Shown: in pieces, positions 14,844 to 23,305 of the stretch
Numbering within the stretch: the stretch's first letter is position 1
How the letters are laid out: the number at the start of each line of letters is the position of its first letter
Assembly (NCBI GenBank): GCA_017470425.1
Contig: JAFUYT010000025.1
Coordinates: 1 to 64,000 of the forward strand
DNA length: 64,000 nt
DNA from: Bacteroidaceae bacterium
GTDB taxonomy: Bacteria; Bacteroidota; Bacteroidia; Bacteroidales; Bacteroidaceae
Direction of reading: 5' to 3'
Made by a program: the position numbers and the translations under genes
Notes under the pieces: generated by a model
What the model saw: the letters and a program-made list of their open reading frames with translations, nothing else
Databases searched by the model: none
Told to the model about the DNA's origin: nothing

Positions 14844-14851
14844 CAAAGGTA
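14844..14851 (-). promoter_or_regulatory. ssrA promoter, TACCTTTG
   Basis: Minus-strand TACCTTTGCC lies about 28 nt upstream of the mature tmRNA 5' end, allowing a short precursor trimmed by RNase P. Confidence 0.75.
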
Positions 14852-14857
14852 CGGAAA

Positions 14858-14890
14858 AAGTTGATAGTTGATAGTTGATAGTTGATAGTT
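14858..14890. repeat. 7-bp tandem repeat (TTGATAG)
   Basis: More than four near-perfect copies of TAGTTGA lie between the tmRNA promoter and the start of the polysaccharide locus. The rest of the gap to 15006 is T-rich with no clear consensus promoter; TTACTTTAT near 14969 is the best candidate for the polysaccharide operon. Confidence 0.9.
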
Positions 14891-15006
14891 TTTTTTGCAA
14901 TTGTGTGTTTTTTTGCCTTTCGTCATGTTTTTTTTGCATCCTGTAACAATATTTTGCCCAGAAAAGAGTTACTTTATATATACCTCATGAGAATACACAT
15001 CTATAG

Positions 15007-15642
15007 ATGATACAAGAGACAACCCTGGACATCGAGATAACCGATGGCATGAATGGGGCGGAGCGGGCAGCGAAACGTGCTTTCGACATCGTGGCCGCTC
15101 TCGTAGCCTTGCTCGTGCTGTCGCCCCTTTTTGTCGTCATCATTCTTGCGCTGAAGCTCAAGGCGCGAGGGCCTGTGTTCTTCCGTCAGGAACGCATCGG
15201 ATTTCGCGCGCGCCCGTTCTATATATATAAGTTCCGTACCATGCGCACCGACACCGAGCAGGACGGCCGCCCGCAGCTGGCACAGACCGACGATGAGCGC
15301 CTCATCCCCCTTGGCCACCTGCTCCGCACCCATCACCTCGATGAGCTGCCGCAACTGGTGAACATCCTGAAGGGCGAGATGAGCTTCGTAGGGCCGCGCC
15401 CCGAGCGGCAGTACTTCATCGATCAGATCATGGCCCAGAACAGCGACTACCGCTACATCTTCCGGATGCGCCCCGGCGCCACCTCCAAGGCCACCATCTA
15501 CAACGGCTACACCGACACGATGGAGAAGATGCTCGTGCGCCTGCAAATGGACCTTGACTACTATCAGCACCGCTCCCTGCGCATGGACGCGCAGATCCTG
15601 CTGACCACGCTGAAGTACGTGTTCAGCGGCAAAAACTTCTGA
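15007..15642 (+). CDS. Initiating sugar-1-phosphate transferase (bacterial sugar transferase family)
   Basis: A 211-residue membrane enzyme of the monotopic phosphoglycosyltransferase family (PglC/WcaJ type), which transfers a sugar-1-phosphate onto undecaprenyl phosphate as the first step of repeat-unit assembly. A hydrophobic N-terminal segment (FDIVAALVALLVLSPLFVVI) precedes GPVFFRQERIGFRARPFYIY, KFRTMRTDTE, LRTHHLDELPQLVNILKGEM and FVGPRPERQYF, all hallmarks including the catalytic Asp-Glu pair. It heads the polysaccharide locus. Confidence 0.92.
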   Translation: MIQETTLDIEITDGMNGAERAAKRAFDIVAALVALLVLSPLFVVIILALKLKARGPVFFRQERIGFRARPFYIYKFRTMRTDTEQDGRPQLAQTDDERLIPLGHLLRTHHLDELPQLVNILKGEMSFVGPRPERQYFIDQIMAQNSDYRYIFRMRPGATSKATIYNGYTDTMEKMLVRLQMDLDYYQHRSLRMDAQILLTTLKYVFSGKNF

Positions 15643-15664
15643 AACAAAAGTCCAACTAACTGAT

Positions 15665-18223
15665 ATGAAAAAGAAAATCCTTGTCTTCATACTGTCGCTT
15701 CTCACCTTCCAGCTGCCTGCGTTGGCGCAGTCCATGACGGACAGCCAGCTCATCCAGTACGTGCAGAAGGAGATGGAGAAGGGCACGCCCCAGCAGACCA
15801 TCATCCAGAACCTCATCAAGCGCGGCGTCACCACCGAACAGCTCCAGCGCGTGCGCCGCAAGGTGGAGGCCGAGCAGAAGCAGCTCGGGGCGAAAGACCT
15901 GACCAGCAACGCTCAGGAGAGCCGCCTGCGCACGGGACAATCTGCGAAGACAGCGAAGGACAAGGAGCAGCGTGACAAGCAGACCCTCGGGGCTTTGCCC
16001 ACGCAGAGGACACCCTACGAGGAGCGTCGCCTCACAGCCAAGGAACGCCAGCAGCTCATTGCCAGCGAGGGCAGCTTTCTGGGATTAGAGGACGAGGAAG
16101 AGTACGACGAGGAGCTCTGGACGATCCCCCGTGAGCAACAGGTCTATGGCCGTAATATCTTCAACCAGAAAGGACTGTCCTTTGAGCCCAATCAGAATAT
16201 GGCCACGCCGGCGAACTACCGTCTGGGGGCCGGTGACCATGTCATCATCGACGTGTGGGGCGCCTCCCAGGAGACCTTCTACTGCGAGGTGTCGCCCGAC
16301 GGCACCGTGACCATCCAGGGCGTCGGCCCCATCCAAGTGGGCGGCCTCTCGGTCTCCGATGCCACGTCGCGTCTGCGCAGCCACCTCGGCCGCTATTACT
16401 CCGACTGCGAGGTCAGTCTCAGTCTGGGCGAGACGCGCAGCATCATTGTGCAGGTGATGGGCGAGGTGCAGATCCCCGGCACCTACACCCTCAGCGGCCT
16501 CTCCTCCGCCTTCAACGCCCTCTATGCCGCTGGCGGCATCAGCGACGTGGGTACCCTGCGCGACATCAAGGTCTATCGCAGTGGCCGCTGCATCGCCCAT
16601 ATCGACGTCTATGACTATCTCGAGAACGGCAATGCCGCTGGCGATGTACGCTTGCAGGATAACGATGTCATCATTGTGGGACCCTATGACTGCCTGGTCG
16701 CCGTGCGCGGCAAGGTGAAGCGTCCGATGTTCTACGAGATGAAGTCCAGCGAGAGCGTGAAGCAGGTCCTGCAGTTCGCGGGCGGCTTCGCCGGTGATGC
16801 CTACACGAAGAATGTGCGCCTCATCCGCAAGGCAGGCGACGAGCACAGCATCCACACCATCGATGAGTTCTCGATGGCCGGTTTCACGCTGGCCGACGGT
16901 GACAGCATCTATGTCGATAGCGTCATCCCCCGCTTCCGCAACATGGTGGAGGTGCGCGGTGCCGTGATGCACCCGGGTCAGTTCCAGATGGACGGCCGCA
17001 TCCAGAGCGTCCGCGACCTGCTGCAGGTCGCCGAGGGACTGCGCGAGGACGCCTTCACGGAGCGTGCCGTCATGCACCGCGAGAAGGACGACCTCACGCT
17101 GGAGATGATCTCCCTCGACATCCAGGGCATCATGGACGGCCGCCTGCCCGACATCGCCTTAAAGAAAAACGACGTCCTCTTCATCCCCAGCAAGACCGAG
17201 ATGCGCGGCGAGGAGACCCTCCGCATCAATGGTGAGGTCAACTACCCCGGCACCTACCAGTTCGCGGAGAACACCACCATTCAGGACCTCATCCTGCAGG
17301 CCGGCGGTCTCACGCGTTCTGCCTCCACGGCGAAGATCGACGTCTTCCGCCGCAACTATGATCCCGCGGCGCAGGCCAGCGGCAAGAACCTCGCGCGCGT
17401 CTTCTCCTTCAACCTCGCGAATGGCTTCGTCGTCGAGGATACTATCTTCGCCCTGCAGCCCTACGATGAGGTGCAGGTGCGCAAGAGCCCCGTCTATGCC
17501 GACCAGCAGAACGTCCGCGTCAGCGGTGCCGTCAACTTCGAGGGTGAGTTCGCCATGACGAGCAAGGAGTTCCGCCTGAGCGATCTCGTGGCCCTGGCCG
17601 GCGGCCTCTCTGAAGTGGCCTATGCCAAGGGCGCACGCCTCATCCGCCAGATGACCGAGGAAGAGCGCGAGCAGCGCGACATCTCCCTGCAGCAGTCACA
17701 GATCTCGCTCCTGGAGCGGGGCCTGGATGCCGAGAACAACTTCAACCGTGAGCTCGCCGACTCACTGCTCGACTTGAAGATGAACCAGGGCTATGAGTAC
17801 CCCGTCGCCGTGAACCTCGATGAGGCCATGCTGCACCCCGGTGAGGCGGCAGACATCGTGCTGCGCGCCAATGACCGCCTCGTCGTGCCGCAGTTCTCCA
17901 ACACCATTCAGGTGTCTGGCGAAGTGATGTACCCCATCTCCATCACCTACCAGAAGGGCAAGAGCCTCAGCTACTACATCAACCGTGCCGGCGGCTATAC
18001 GAAGAAGGCCAGCAAGGGTCAGACCTATGCCATCTACATGAACGGCTCCGTGGATAAGCTCGGCCGCCACGCTCGCTCCGGCAAGCTCGAGCCGGGTGCG
18101 CAGATTGTCGTGCCCACGAAGCCCAAGCGTAAGGGCATGAGCACCGCAGAGATCTCCGTCCTTGGCACCTCTGCCGCCAGCCTGACCACCATGATTGTCG
18201 CACTCATCAATCTGCTGAAGTGA
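15665..18223 (+). CDS. Polysaccharide export protein (Wza-like) with multiple SLBB domains
   Basis: An 852-residue exported protein (signal peptide ending LPALAQ). A helical N-terminal region (TDSQLIQYVQKEMEKGTPQQ) is followed by a charged linker, a poly-export domain at about residue 180-270 (NYRLGAGDHVIIDVWGASQE) and at least five SLBB-type units (VMGEVQIPGTYTLSGLSSAF, VRGAVMHPGQFQMDG, INGEVNYPGTYQF, VSGAVNFEGEFAM, VSGEVMYPISITYQKG). A C-terminal hydrophobic segment (TSAASLTTMIVALINLL) could span a membrane. It forms the outer-membrane export channel and works with the Wzz-like gene that overlaps it by 1 nt. Confidence 0.9.
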   Translation: MKKKILVFILSLLTFQLPALAQSMTDSQLIQYVQKEMEKGTPQQTIIQNLIKRGVTTEQLQRVRRKVEAEQKQLGAKDLTSNAQESRLRTGQSAKTAKDKEQRDKQTLGALPTQRTPYEERRLTAKERQQLIASEGSFLGLEDEEEYDEELWTIPREQQVYGRNIFNQKGLSFEPNQNMATPANYRLGAGDHVIIDVWGASQETFYCEVSPDGTVTIQGVGPIQVGGLSVSDATSRLRSHLGRYYSDCEVSLSLGETRSIIVQVMGEVQIPGTYTLSGLSSAFNALYAAGGISDVGTLRDIKVYRSGRCIAHIDVYDYLENGNAAGDVRLQDNDVIIVGPYDCLVAVRGKVKRPMFYEMKSSESVKQVLQFAGGFAGDAYTKNVRLIRKAGDEHSIHTIDEFSMAGFTLADGDSIYVDSVIPRFRNMVEVRGAVMHPGQFQMDGRIQSVRDLLQVAEGLREDAFTERAVMHREKDDLTLEMISLDIQGIMDGRLPDIALKKNDVLFIPSKTEMRGEETLRINGEVNYPGTYQFAENTTIQDLILQAGGLTRSASTAKIDVFRRNYDPAAQASGKNLARVFSFNLANGFVVEDTIFALQPYDEVQVRKSPVYADQQNVRVSGAVNFEGEFAMTSKEFRLSDLVALAGGLSEVAYAKGARLIRQMTEEEREQRDISLQQSQISLLERGLDAENNFNRELADSLLDLKMNQGYEYPVAVNLDEAMLHPGEAADIVLRANDRLVVPQFSNTIQVSGEVMYPISITYQKGKSLSYYINRAGGYTKKASKGQTYAIYMNGSVDKLGRHARSGKLEPGAQIVVPTKPKRKGMSTAEISVLGTSAASLTTMIVALINLLK

Positions 18224-19287
18224 TGGAAGGACAGAAAAATCAAAAGGTCATCGACCTTCGCAAGATAGGCCAGCTGTTGTGGAGCCGCAAGAAGCTCTTC
18301 CTGAAGGTGTGGGCCATCACGTTCGTGCTGGCTTGCGCGTGGATTTTCCCGCAGCCCCGCTCGTATGACACCTCCGTGATGCTGGCTCCGGAGACCGTGG
18401 AGGGTGGCGCCAGCAGTACGCTGAGTAGTATTGCCTCATCCTTTGGCGTCAATATCGGTAATGCCACGGGTAGCAGCGATGCCATCTACCCCCTGTTGTA
18501 TCCCGATGTAATCAGCTCCAATGACTTCATCGTCGGCCTCTTCGACATTCCCGTCCAGACGAAGGACGGCGAGGTGCAGACCGACTATCTCGACTACCTG
18601 ATTCATCACCAGAAGGTCTCCATCTGGTCCTATCCCAAAATTTGGATCAATCAAGGCATCAATGTTTTGTTCCCGCCGGAGGACAATGCTCCTGTGGGTG
18701 CCAAGGGCAAGGTGGATCCGTCCCATCTCTCCCGCAAGGAAGAGATGATTGTGGAGGCGGTGCGCGGCAATGTGCGCTGCTCGGTCGATAAGAAAACCGA
18801 TGTCATCACCCTCAGCGTTTCTGACCAGGATCCCCTCGTGTGTGCCACCTTGGCAGATTCCGTCCGTGCCCGTCTTCAGGAGTTCATCATTCATTACCGG
18901 ACGAGCAAGGCGCGCATTGATGTTGAATACTTCTCGCGCATGGCGCAGGAGGCACATCAAGACTATCAAAAGGCAGTCAATGCGTATAGCCACTATTGCG
19001 ACACGCACCGCGACGTGATCCTGCAGTCCATGCAGTCGCAGCGCGACGAGCTGGAGAACGATATGCAGATGAAGTTCAACACCTACAACATCATGTGTAC
19101 CCAGCTCAGCGCTGCTCAAGCCAAGGTGCAAGAGCGCACCCCCGCCTTCACTATCCTGCAGAATGCCAGCGTTCCCACGAAGGCTTCCAGCCCCAAGCGT
19201 ATGATTTTCGTGGCTGCCATGCTGTTCCTGGCTACGATAGTCACGGGCGTCATCGTCAGTCGCGAGTATCTCAAGACATTCTTCTAA
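18223..19287 (+). CDS. Wzz-type chain-length determinant protein
   Basis: A 354-residue inner-membrane protein with two membrane segments near its ends (KVWAITFVLACAWIFPQP, and MIFVAAMLFLATIVTGVIVS) and a periplasmic coiled-coil region between (EAHQDYQKAVNAYSHYCDTH ... LENDMQMKFNTYNIMCTQLS). This is the Wzz/GNVR layout that controls polymer length and couples polymerase to exporter. No C-terminal tyrosine-kinase domain is fused. ATG 18223 overlaps the upstream TGA (TGATG), indicating coupling; a GTG one codon earlier is less likely. Confidence 0.88.
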   Translation: MEGQKNQKVIDLRKIGQLLWSRKKLFLKVWAITFVLACAWIFPQPRSYDTSVMLAPETVEGGASSTLSSIASSFGVNIGNATGSSDAIYPLLYPDVISSNDFIVGLFDIPVQTKDGEVQTDYLDYLIHHQKVSIWSYPKIWINQGINVLFPPEDNAPVGAKGKVDPSHLSRKEEMIVEAVRGNVRCSVDKKTDVITLSVSDQDPLVCATLADSVRARLQEFIIHYRTSKARIDVEYFSRMAQEAHQDYQKAVNAYSHYCDTHRDVILQSMQSQRDELENDMQMKFNTYNIMCTQLSAAQAKVQERTPAFTILQNASVPTKASSPKRMIFVAAMLFLATIVTGVIVSREYLKTFF

Positions 19288-19303
19288 AGTCTCCCTCAGC
19301 ACC

Positions 19304-20380
19304 GTGTTCCTGGTATTCTCCATCTGTGTGCTATATGCACTGTATGGTCTTCTGATTTTCGTCGAGGATTACCTCCCGGAGAATCATAAGAAACTGATAT
19401 ACTGGGGTACCTGTGTGCTGCTGATTCTTCTGGCTGGTACGCGTGAGATTGGCTTTGACCCAGACTCGGCAGAGTACGAGAAGACCTATCTGGATCCCTA
19501 CAACACTGATGTCATGGATTCCGTGGAATTCACGTACATCATGATTGCCCAGGCTTTCAACTCATTCACCCGCGATGCTCATCCGCTTTTTCTGGTGTAT
19601 GCCTTTCTGGGTGTCCTGTTGAAGTTCTGTGCTTTCCGCCGCTATAGCGACTCGTGGCTGATTGTGGTGTTCATGTACATCAGTTTCTACTATGAGTTGC
19701 ATGAGACCTGTCAGATCCGTGCCGGTGTACTATCGGGCTGTATGTTGCTGGCAGTGCCTTGCATCGCCGACGGGCAACGTTGGAAGGCGTTTCTGTGGAT
19801 TGCCATTGGCACGTGTTTCCACATGTCCGGGCTCATCCTGTTGCCTCTCCTCTTCCTGCGCAATAAGCCGTTGGGATGGCTCTGGAAGACGGTTCTGGCA
19901 CTGTCGATACCTTTGTCCTTTGCTTTCGCCGGCTTTGAGGTCGGTCTGGATTTCGCTTCGGAGATTCCTTACATCGGGGACAAGATTGCCCTCTACAGCG
20001 AGATTGAGAATAAGGGAAAGCAAGTAGTCTCCAGTCTGAATCTCTTCGGCCCCCTGCACCTGCTGATGGTGCTGCTCTTCTACTACCTCCTTTTCTTCGC
20101 CGACACGTTGACCGAGCGCTTCCGCTATTTCCCGCTGATGCTGAAGATTCTGGCGCTGGCGCTGGTGTCGTATGCCGTATTCTCGTTCATCCCTGTCATG
20201 GGTGAACGTATGTGCTCCATGTACCGTACGATCATGATCGTGATCCTTCCGACCATCGTCTATACACTGCGGCCGAAGTGGTGTGGCCTGCTGTTGCTGT
20301 TGATGGTCTCGTTCATCTTCATCAACTTCTCGCTGCGAGATATGTATAATGTATCCTTCATCCTGCCCGCCGTCAGATGA
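19304..20380 (+). CDS. EpsG-family polysaccharide polymerase (Wzy-like)
   Basis: A 358-residue polytopic membrane protein with about ten hydrophobic segments. EpsG-type motifs are visible: LILLAGTREIGFDPDSAEYE near the N-terminus, an HETCQIRAGVLSGCM segment and SYAVFSFIPVMGERMCSMYR. The family joins repeat units on the periplasmic face. The start codon is GTG at 19304, 16 nt after the Wzz gene; no better ATG is present. The 3' end overlaps the flippase gene by 4 nt (ATGA). Confidence 0.8.
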   Translation: MFLVFSICVLYALYGLLIFVEDYLPENHKKLIYWGTCVLLILLAGTREIGFDPDSAEYEKTYLDPYNTDVMDSVEFTYIMIAQAFNSFTRDAHPLFLVYAFLGVLLKFCAFRRYSDSWLIVVFMYISFYYELHETCQIRAGVLSGCMLLAVPCIADGQRWKAFLWIAIGTCFHMSGLILLPLLFLRNKPLGWLWKTVLALSIPLSFAFAGFEVGLDFASEIPYIGDKIALYSEIENKGKQVVSSLNLFGPLHLLMVLLFYYLLFFADTLTERFRYFPLMLKILALALVSYAVFSFIPVMGERMCSMYRTIMIVILPTIVYTLRPKWCGLLLLLMVSFIFINFSLRDMYNVSFILPAVR

Positions 20381-21687
20381 AATGGTCTGTCACCGATACC
20401 GCTGAACGGAGAGTAGCGAAGAACACGCTGCTGCTTTTCCTGCGCATGGCACTGCTGATGGTCATCAGCCTGGTGGCCGTGCGTTTCGTGCGCAGTGGAC
20501 TTGGCGTGGAGGACTATGGCATCCTGAATGCCGCCACGGGCATCGTGCAGATTGTCATCTGCCTGAAGTCCATCCTCGCCACTGCCACACAGCGCTTCAT
20601 CTCCCTGGCCTTGGGGCGGGGCGATCTGGAGAACGCTCGCGACTCGTTCAGCGTCAGTGTCCGACTGAGCCGCTTGCTTTCCCTTCTGGTGCTTGTGGGC
20701 ATGGAGACAGTGGGGTTGTGGTTCGTAGCTACGCAGATGAACTGTCCGCCGTCGCGCTACACCGCTTTGCTCATCGTCTATCAGCTGGCTGTCGTGAACT
20801 TCATCCTGACCCTGTTGCAGGTGCCTTATCTGGCTGTAGTGCTGGCCTATGAGCGGATGGGCGTCTTCGCCATCGTCACGGTGGCCGAGGGTGTCATCAA
20901 TCTGGCGGCTGCCCTGTTGCTGTCCATCGTACCCGGCGGCAGGATGATCTTCTATGCAGTAATGCTGATTGTGGCCAACCTGTTCGGTTTCCTCGTGTAT
21001 CAGGCTTATGTTCGTCGTCGTATCCGCGACATCTCCTTCCAGCGCGTGCAGGATGAGCGTCTCTACCGTCAGGTCCTGTCCTTCTCTGGATGGACTATCT
21101 ACGGGAGCATTGCTGCCGCTATGATGTTGCAAGGTAATATGCTGGCGCTGAATGTCTTCGTGGGGCCTCTGGCGAACGCAGCCTTTGCCGTCGCACTACA
21201 ACTGTACAACGCTTTCAGCAGTTTGGGCAACAATGTGATCATGGCGGTACGCCCGCAGATGGTGATGAACTATTCGCGGGGCGACTACCGCCAGCTCAAC
21301 CGCCTTTTCATCCTCTCGACGCTGGCCCTGATTGCCTCGTTCGGCGTCATCCTGGTGCCGCTGGAAATATGGATGCCGGAGATTCTGCACCTTTGGCTGG
21401 GTGATGTAGATGGCATGACCGTCATCTTCTCTCGCCTGATGATTGTGGTGGCCTCGCTGTTAATGCTTGGGATGCCCATCACGATTATTATGCACGCCGT
21501 CGGCTGCGTGAAGCAGTACCACCTCATTGTAGAGACCATCACCATCTTGTGTCTGCCCGTTGCCTGCCTCTGTCTCCACTGGGGCTATGCGCCGGAGAGC
21601 GTCTGCTGGTCGATGGTGGGCTTCATTACGCTGGCACATGTCAGCCGTCTCTATTGTCTATGGAAATATTATCTGAAGGAAATATGA
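20377..21687 (+). CDS. Oligosaccharide flippase (Wzx/MATE-like)
   Basis: A 436-residue protein with 12 predicted membrane segments. The N-terminus RRVAKNTLLLFLRMALLMVI and GLGVEDYGILNAATGIVQIV are typical of polysaccharide flippases, which move undecaprenyl-linked repeat units across the inner membrane. The loop around residue 275-305 (VALQLYNAFSSLGNNVIMAV RPQMVMNYSRGD) resembles flippases common in Bacteroides capsule loci. ATGA overlaps occur at both ends, so it is part of a tightly coupled operon. Confidence 0.9.
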   Translation: MKWSVTDTAERRVAKNTLLLFLRMALLMVISLVAVRFVRSGLGVEDYGILNAATGIVQIVICLKSILATATQRFISLALGRGDLENARDSFSVSVRLSRLLSLLVLVGMETVGLWFVATQMNCPPSRYTALLIVYQLAVVNFILTLLQVPYLAVVLAYERMGVFAIVTVAEGVINLAAALLLSIVPGGRMIFYAVMLIVANLFGFLVYQAYVRRRIRDISFQRVQDERLYRQVLSFSGWTIYGSIAAAMMLQGNMLALNVFVGPLANAAFAVALQLYNAFSSLGNNVIMAVRPQMVMNYSRGDYRQLNRLFILSTLALIASFGVILVPLEIWMPEILHLWLGDVDGMTVIFSRLMIVVASLLMLGMPITIIMHAVGCVKQYHLIVETITILCLPVACLCLHWGYAPESVCWSMVGFITLAHVSRLYCLWKYYLKEI

Positions 21688-22286
21688 TATTCAAGCTCTT
21701 GCATACCCTCTTCCCGTTGCGCATAGTCTCCCTTCCCGGCCGTGTCCTCCGCCGCATCTACTCCGGTTGGGTGCGCTACGAGTTCCGCTCCTGTGGCCGC
21801 CATTGTTTCTTCGGCAGGTTCCTCGCATTGCAAGGTGCCAAGTACGTTGACATCGCCGACCACGTCACGATGGGACGTGGCCTCGTCCTGGAGGTCTTCG
21901 ATCGTTATGGTGAACAGCGCTTCACGCCCGGTGTGACCATCGGTAACTACGTCAATATCGGCGACTATAGCCATCTGACCTGCATCAATGGCATCACCAT
22001 CGGCGACAACGTCCGCATGGGACGCAAGATTTTCATCACCGACAATGCCCACGGTGCCTCTGAACGTGCATTGCTGGATACACGTCCCAACATCCGTCCG
22101 CTCGCCAGCAAGGGTCCCGTTGTCATAGAGGAGAATGTGTGGATAGGCGAGATGGCCTGCATCATGCCCGGCGTGACCATCGGGCGTGGCGCCATCATCG
22201 GTGCAAATGCCGTCGTGACGCACGACGTGCCGCCATATACCCTCGTGGCAGGGAACCCCGCCCGTGTCATCAAACAGATTGAATAA
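21684..22286 (+). CDS. Hexapeptide-repeat acyltransferase
   Basis: A 200-residue protein of the left-handed beta-helix (LbH/WbbJ) acyltransferase family. The N-terminal region is basic and hydrophobic; hexapeptide repeats run from about residue 55 (ADHVTMGRGLVLEVF, PGVTIGNYVNIGDYSHLTCI, GITIGDNVRMGRKIFITDNA, VVIEENVWIGEMACIMPGVT, IGRGAIIGANAVVTHDVPPY). The His of TDNAHG is the expected catalytic base. It probably O-acetylates the polysaccharide. ATG 21684 overlaps the flippase stop (ATGA). Confidence 0.9.
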   Translation: MIFKLLHTLFPLRIVSLPGRVLRRIYSGWVRYEFRSCGRHCFFGRFLALQGAKYVDIADHVTMGRGLVLEVFDRYGEQRFTPGVTIGNYVNIGDYSHLTCINGITIGDNVRMGRKIFITDNAHGASERALLDTRPNIRPLASKGPVVIEENVWIGEMACIMPGVTIGRGAIIGANAVVTHDVPPYTLVAGNPARVIKQIE

Positions 22287-22306
22287 TCCTTATCTCCCTC
22301 TGCCCT

Positions 22307-23293
22307 ATGTTCAAACTTCTTCTTCGTCATGTGCCGTTGTTCGCGATGCTTTCCGCGTGCCTGTCGCTGAGTGCGTGCAAGGATGCTGACGAGCTGAATG
22401 TTGAACTCATGGAGAAGAGGTTGGCAGAAGTCGGGGCACATCCAGAGCATCCGTATTCCTATATCCAGAATCATCCGTTACCCCTGGGAAAACAGACGCT
22501 GAAGGTGTTGTCTATCGGCAACAGTTTCACGCAGGATGCCCTATGGTTCGTCTCAGATTTGCTGGAGACGGCTGATGTCGATGCGCAGAGCTATTCTATT
22601 TATTATGTGTCACATGAGGCGGCATCGCTACAATACTGGTGGGGGCAGGCGGAGAGTGGAACGCGGCTGGCGGCTCACCATTTGGCTGGTCTTCGAATGA
22701 CACAGGAGAGTGGGACGCTGGCAGAACTATTGGCACAGGATTGGGATGTCATTACTCTGCAACAGAATTCGGAGAATAGCATCCTTTATGCTTCGTTTCA
22801 TCCCTACCTGCATCATCTCATCGACTTCATCCAGCAGCATTGTCTGAATCCAGATGTTACGTTGGCCTGGCTGATGGCCTGGTCATACAATGATGGCGAT
22901 TTCCACCCTTGGACGAATTATGAGCGCTGGCTCCTTATCGCCAGGACGACCGTGCAGATGGTGCAGGAGGATGGCATTGATGTCGTTATCCCAGTGGGCA
23001 CAGCTATACAGAATGCACGCAAGACAACGCTCAACTCAAAGAGTCAGCTGACGAGTGATGGCTGGCATCTCGACACGGGTATTGGCCGCTACATCGCAGC
23101 CTGTACATGGGTGGAAACCCTCTTCGGCGCCGTCTATGGCATGAGCGTCAACGGAAATACGGCCCTTCCCCAGACTTCTGATGCTCCTTCTCAGCGCTAT
23201 CCCTCGCAGCCTGTCACCGAAGAGAACCGCCCCATTGCCTGGCAATGTGCTATTGATGCAGTCGTCTCCCCTTTTCAAATCACACCTCTATAA
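22307..23293 (+). CDS. DUF4886-type SGNH hydrolase lipoprotein
   Basis: A 328-residue lipoprotein (lipobox LSLSAC). Block I is VLSIGNSFTQDALWF (nucleophile Ser in GNSFTQ), block III is DVITLQQNSENS, and the C-terminal Asp-His block is LTSDGWHLDTGIGRYIA. This is the DUF4886 branch of SGNH esterases/lipases. In a capsule locus beside an acyltransferase, a role in removing acyl groups from the polysaccharide is reasonable inference. Base composition is noticeably more AT-rich here than in the genes upstream. Confidence 0.82.
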   Translation: MFKLLLRHVPLFAMLSACLSLSACKDADELNVELMEKRLAEVGAHPEHPYSYIQNHPLPLGKQTLKVLSIGNSFTQDALWFVSDLLETADVDAQSYSIYYVSHEAASLQYWWGQAESGTRLAAHHLAGLRMTQESGTLAELLAQDWDVITLQQNSENSILYASFHPYLHHLIDFIQQHCLNPDVTLAWLMAWSYNDGDFHPWTNYERWLLIARTTVQMVQEDGIDVVIPVGTAIQNARKTTLNSKSQLTSDGWHLDTGIGRYIAACTWVETLFGAVYGMSVNGNTALPQTSDAPSQRYPSQPVTEENRPIAWQCAIDAVVSPFQITPL

Positions 23294-23305
23294 TATGCGT
23301 GCTTT

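Noticed and set aside
14436-14871. Open frames on the plus strand across the tmRNA gene
   Set aside because: They overlap ssrA and have no family.
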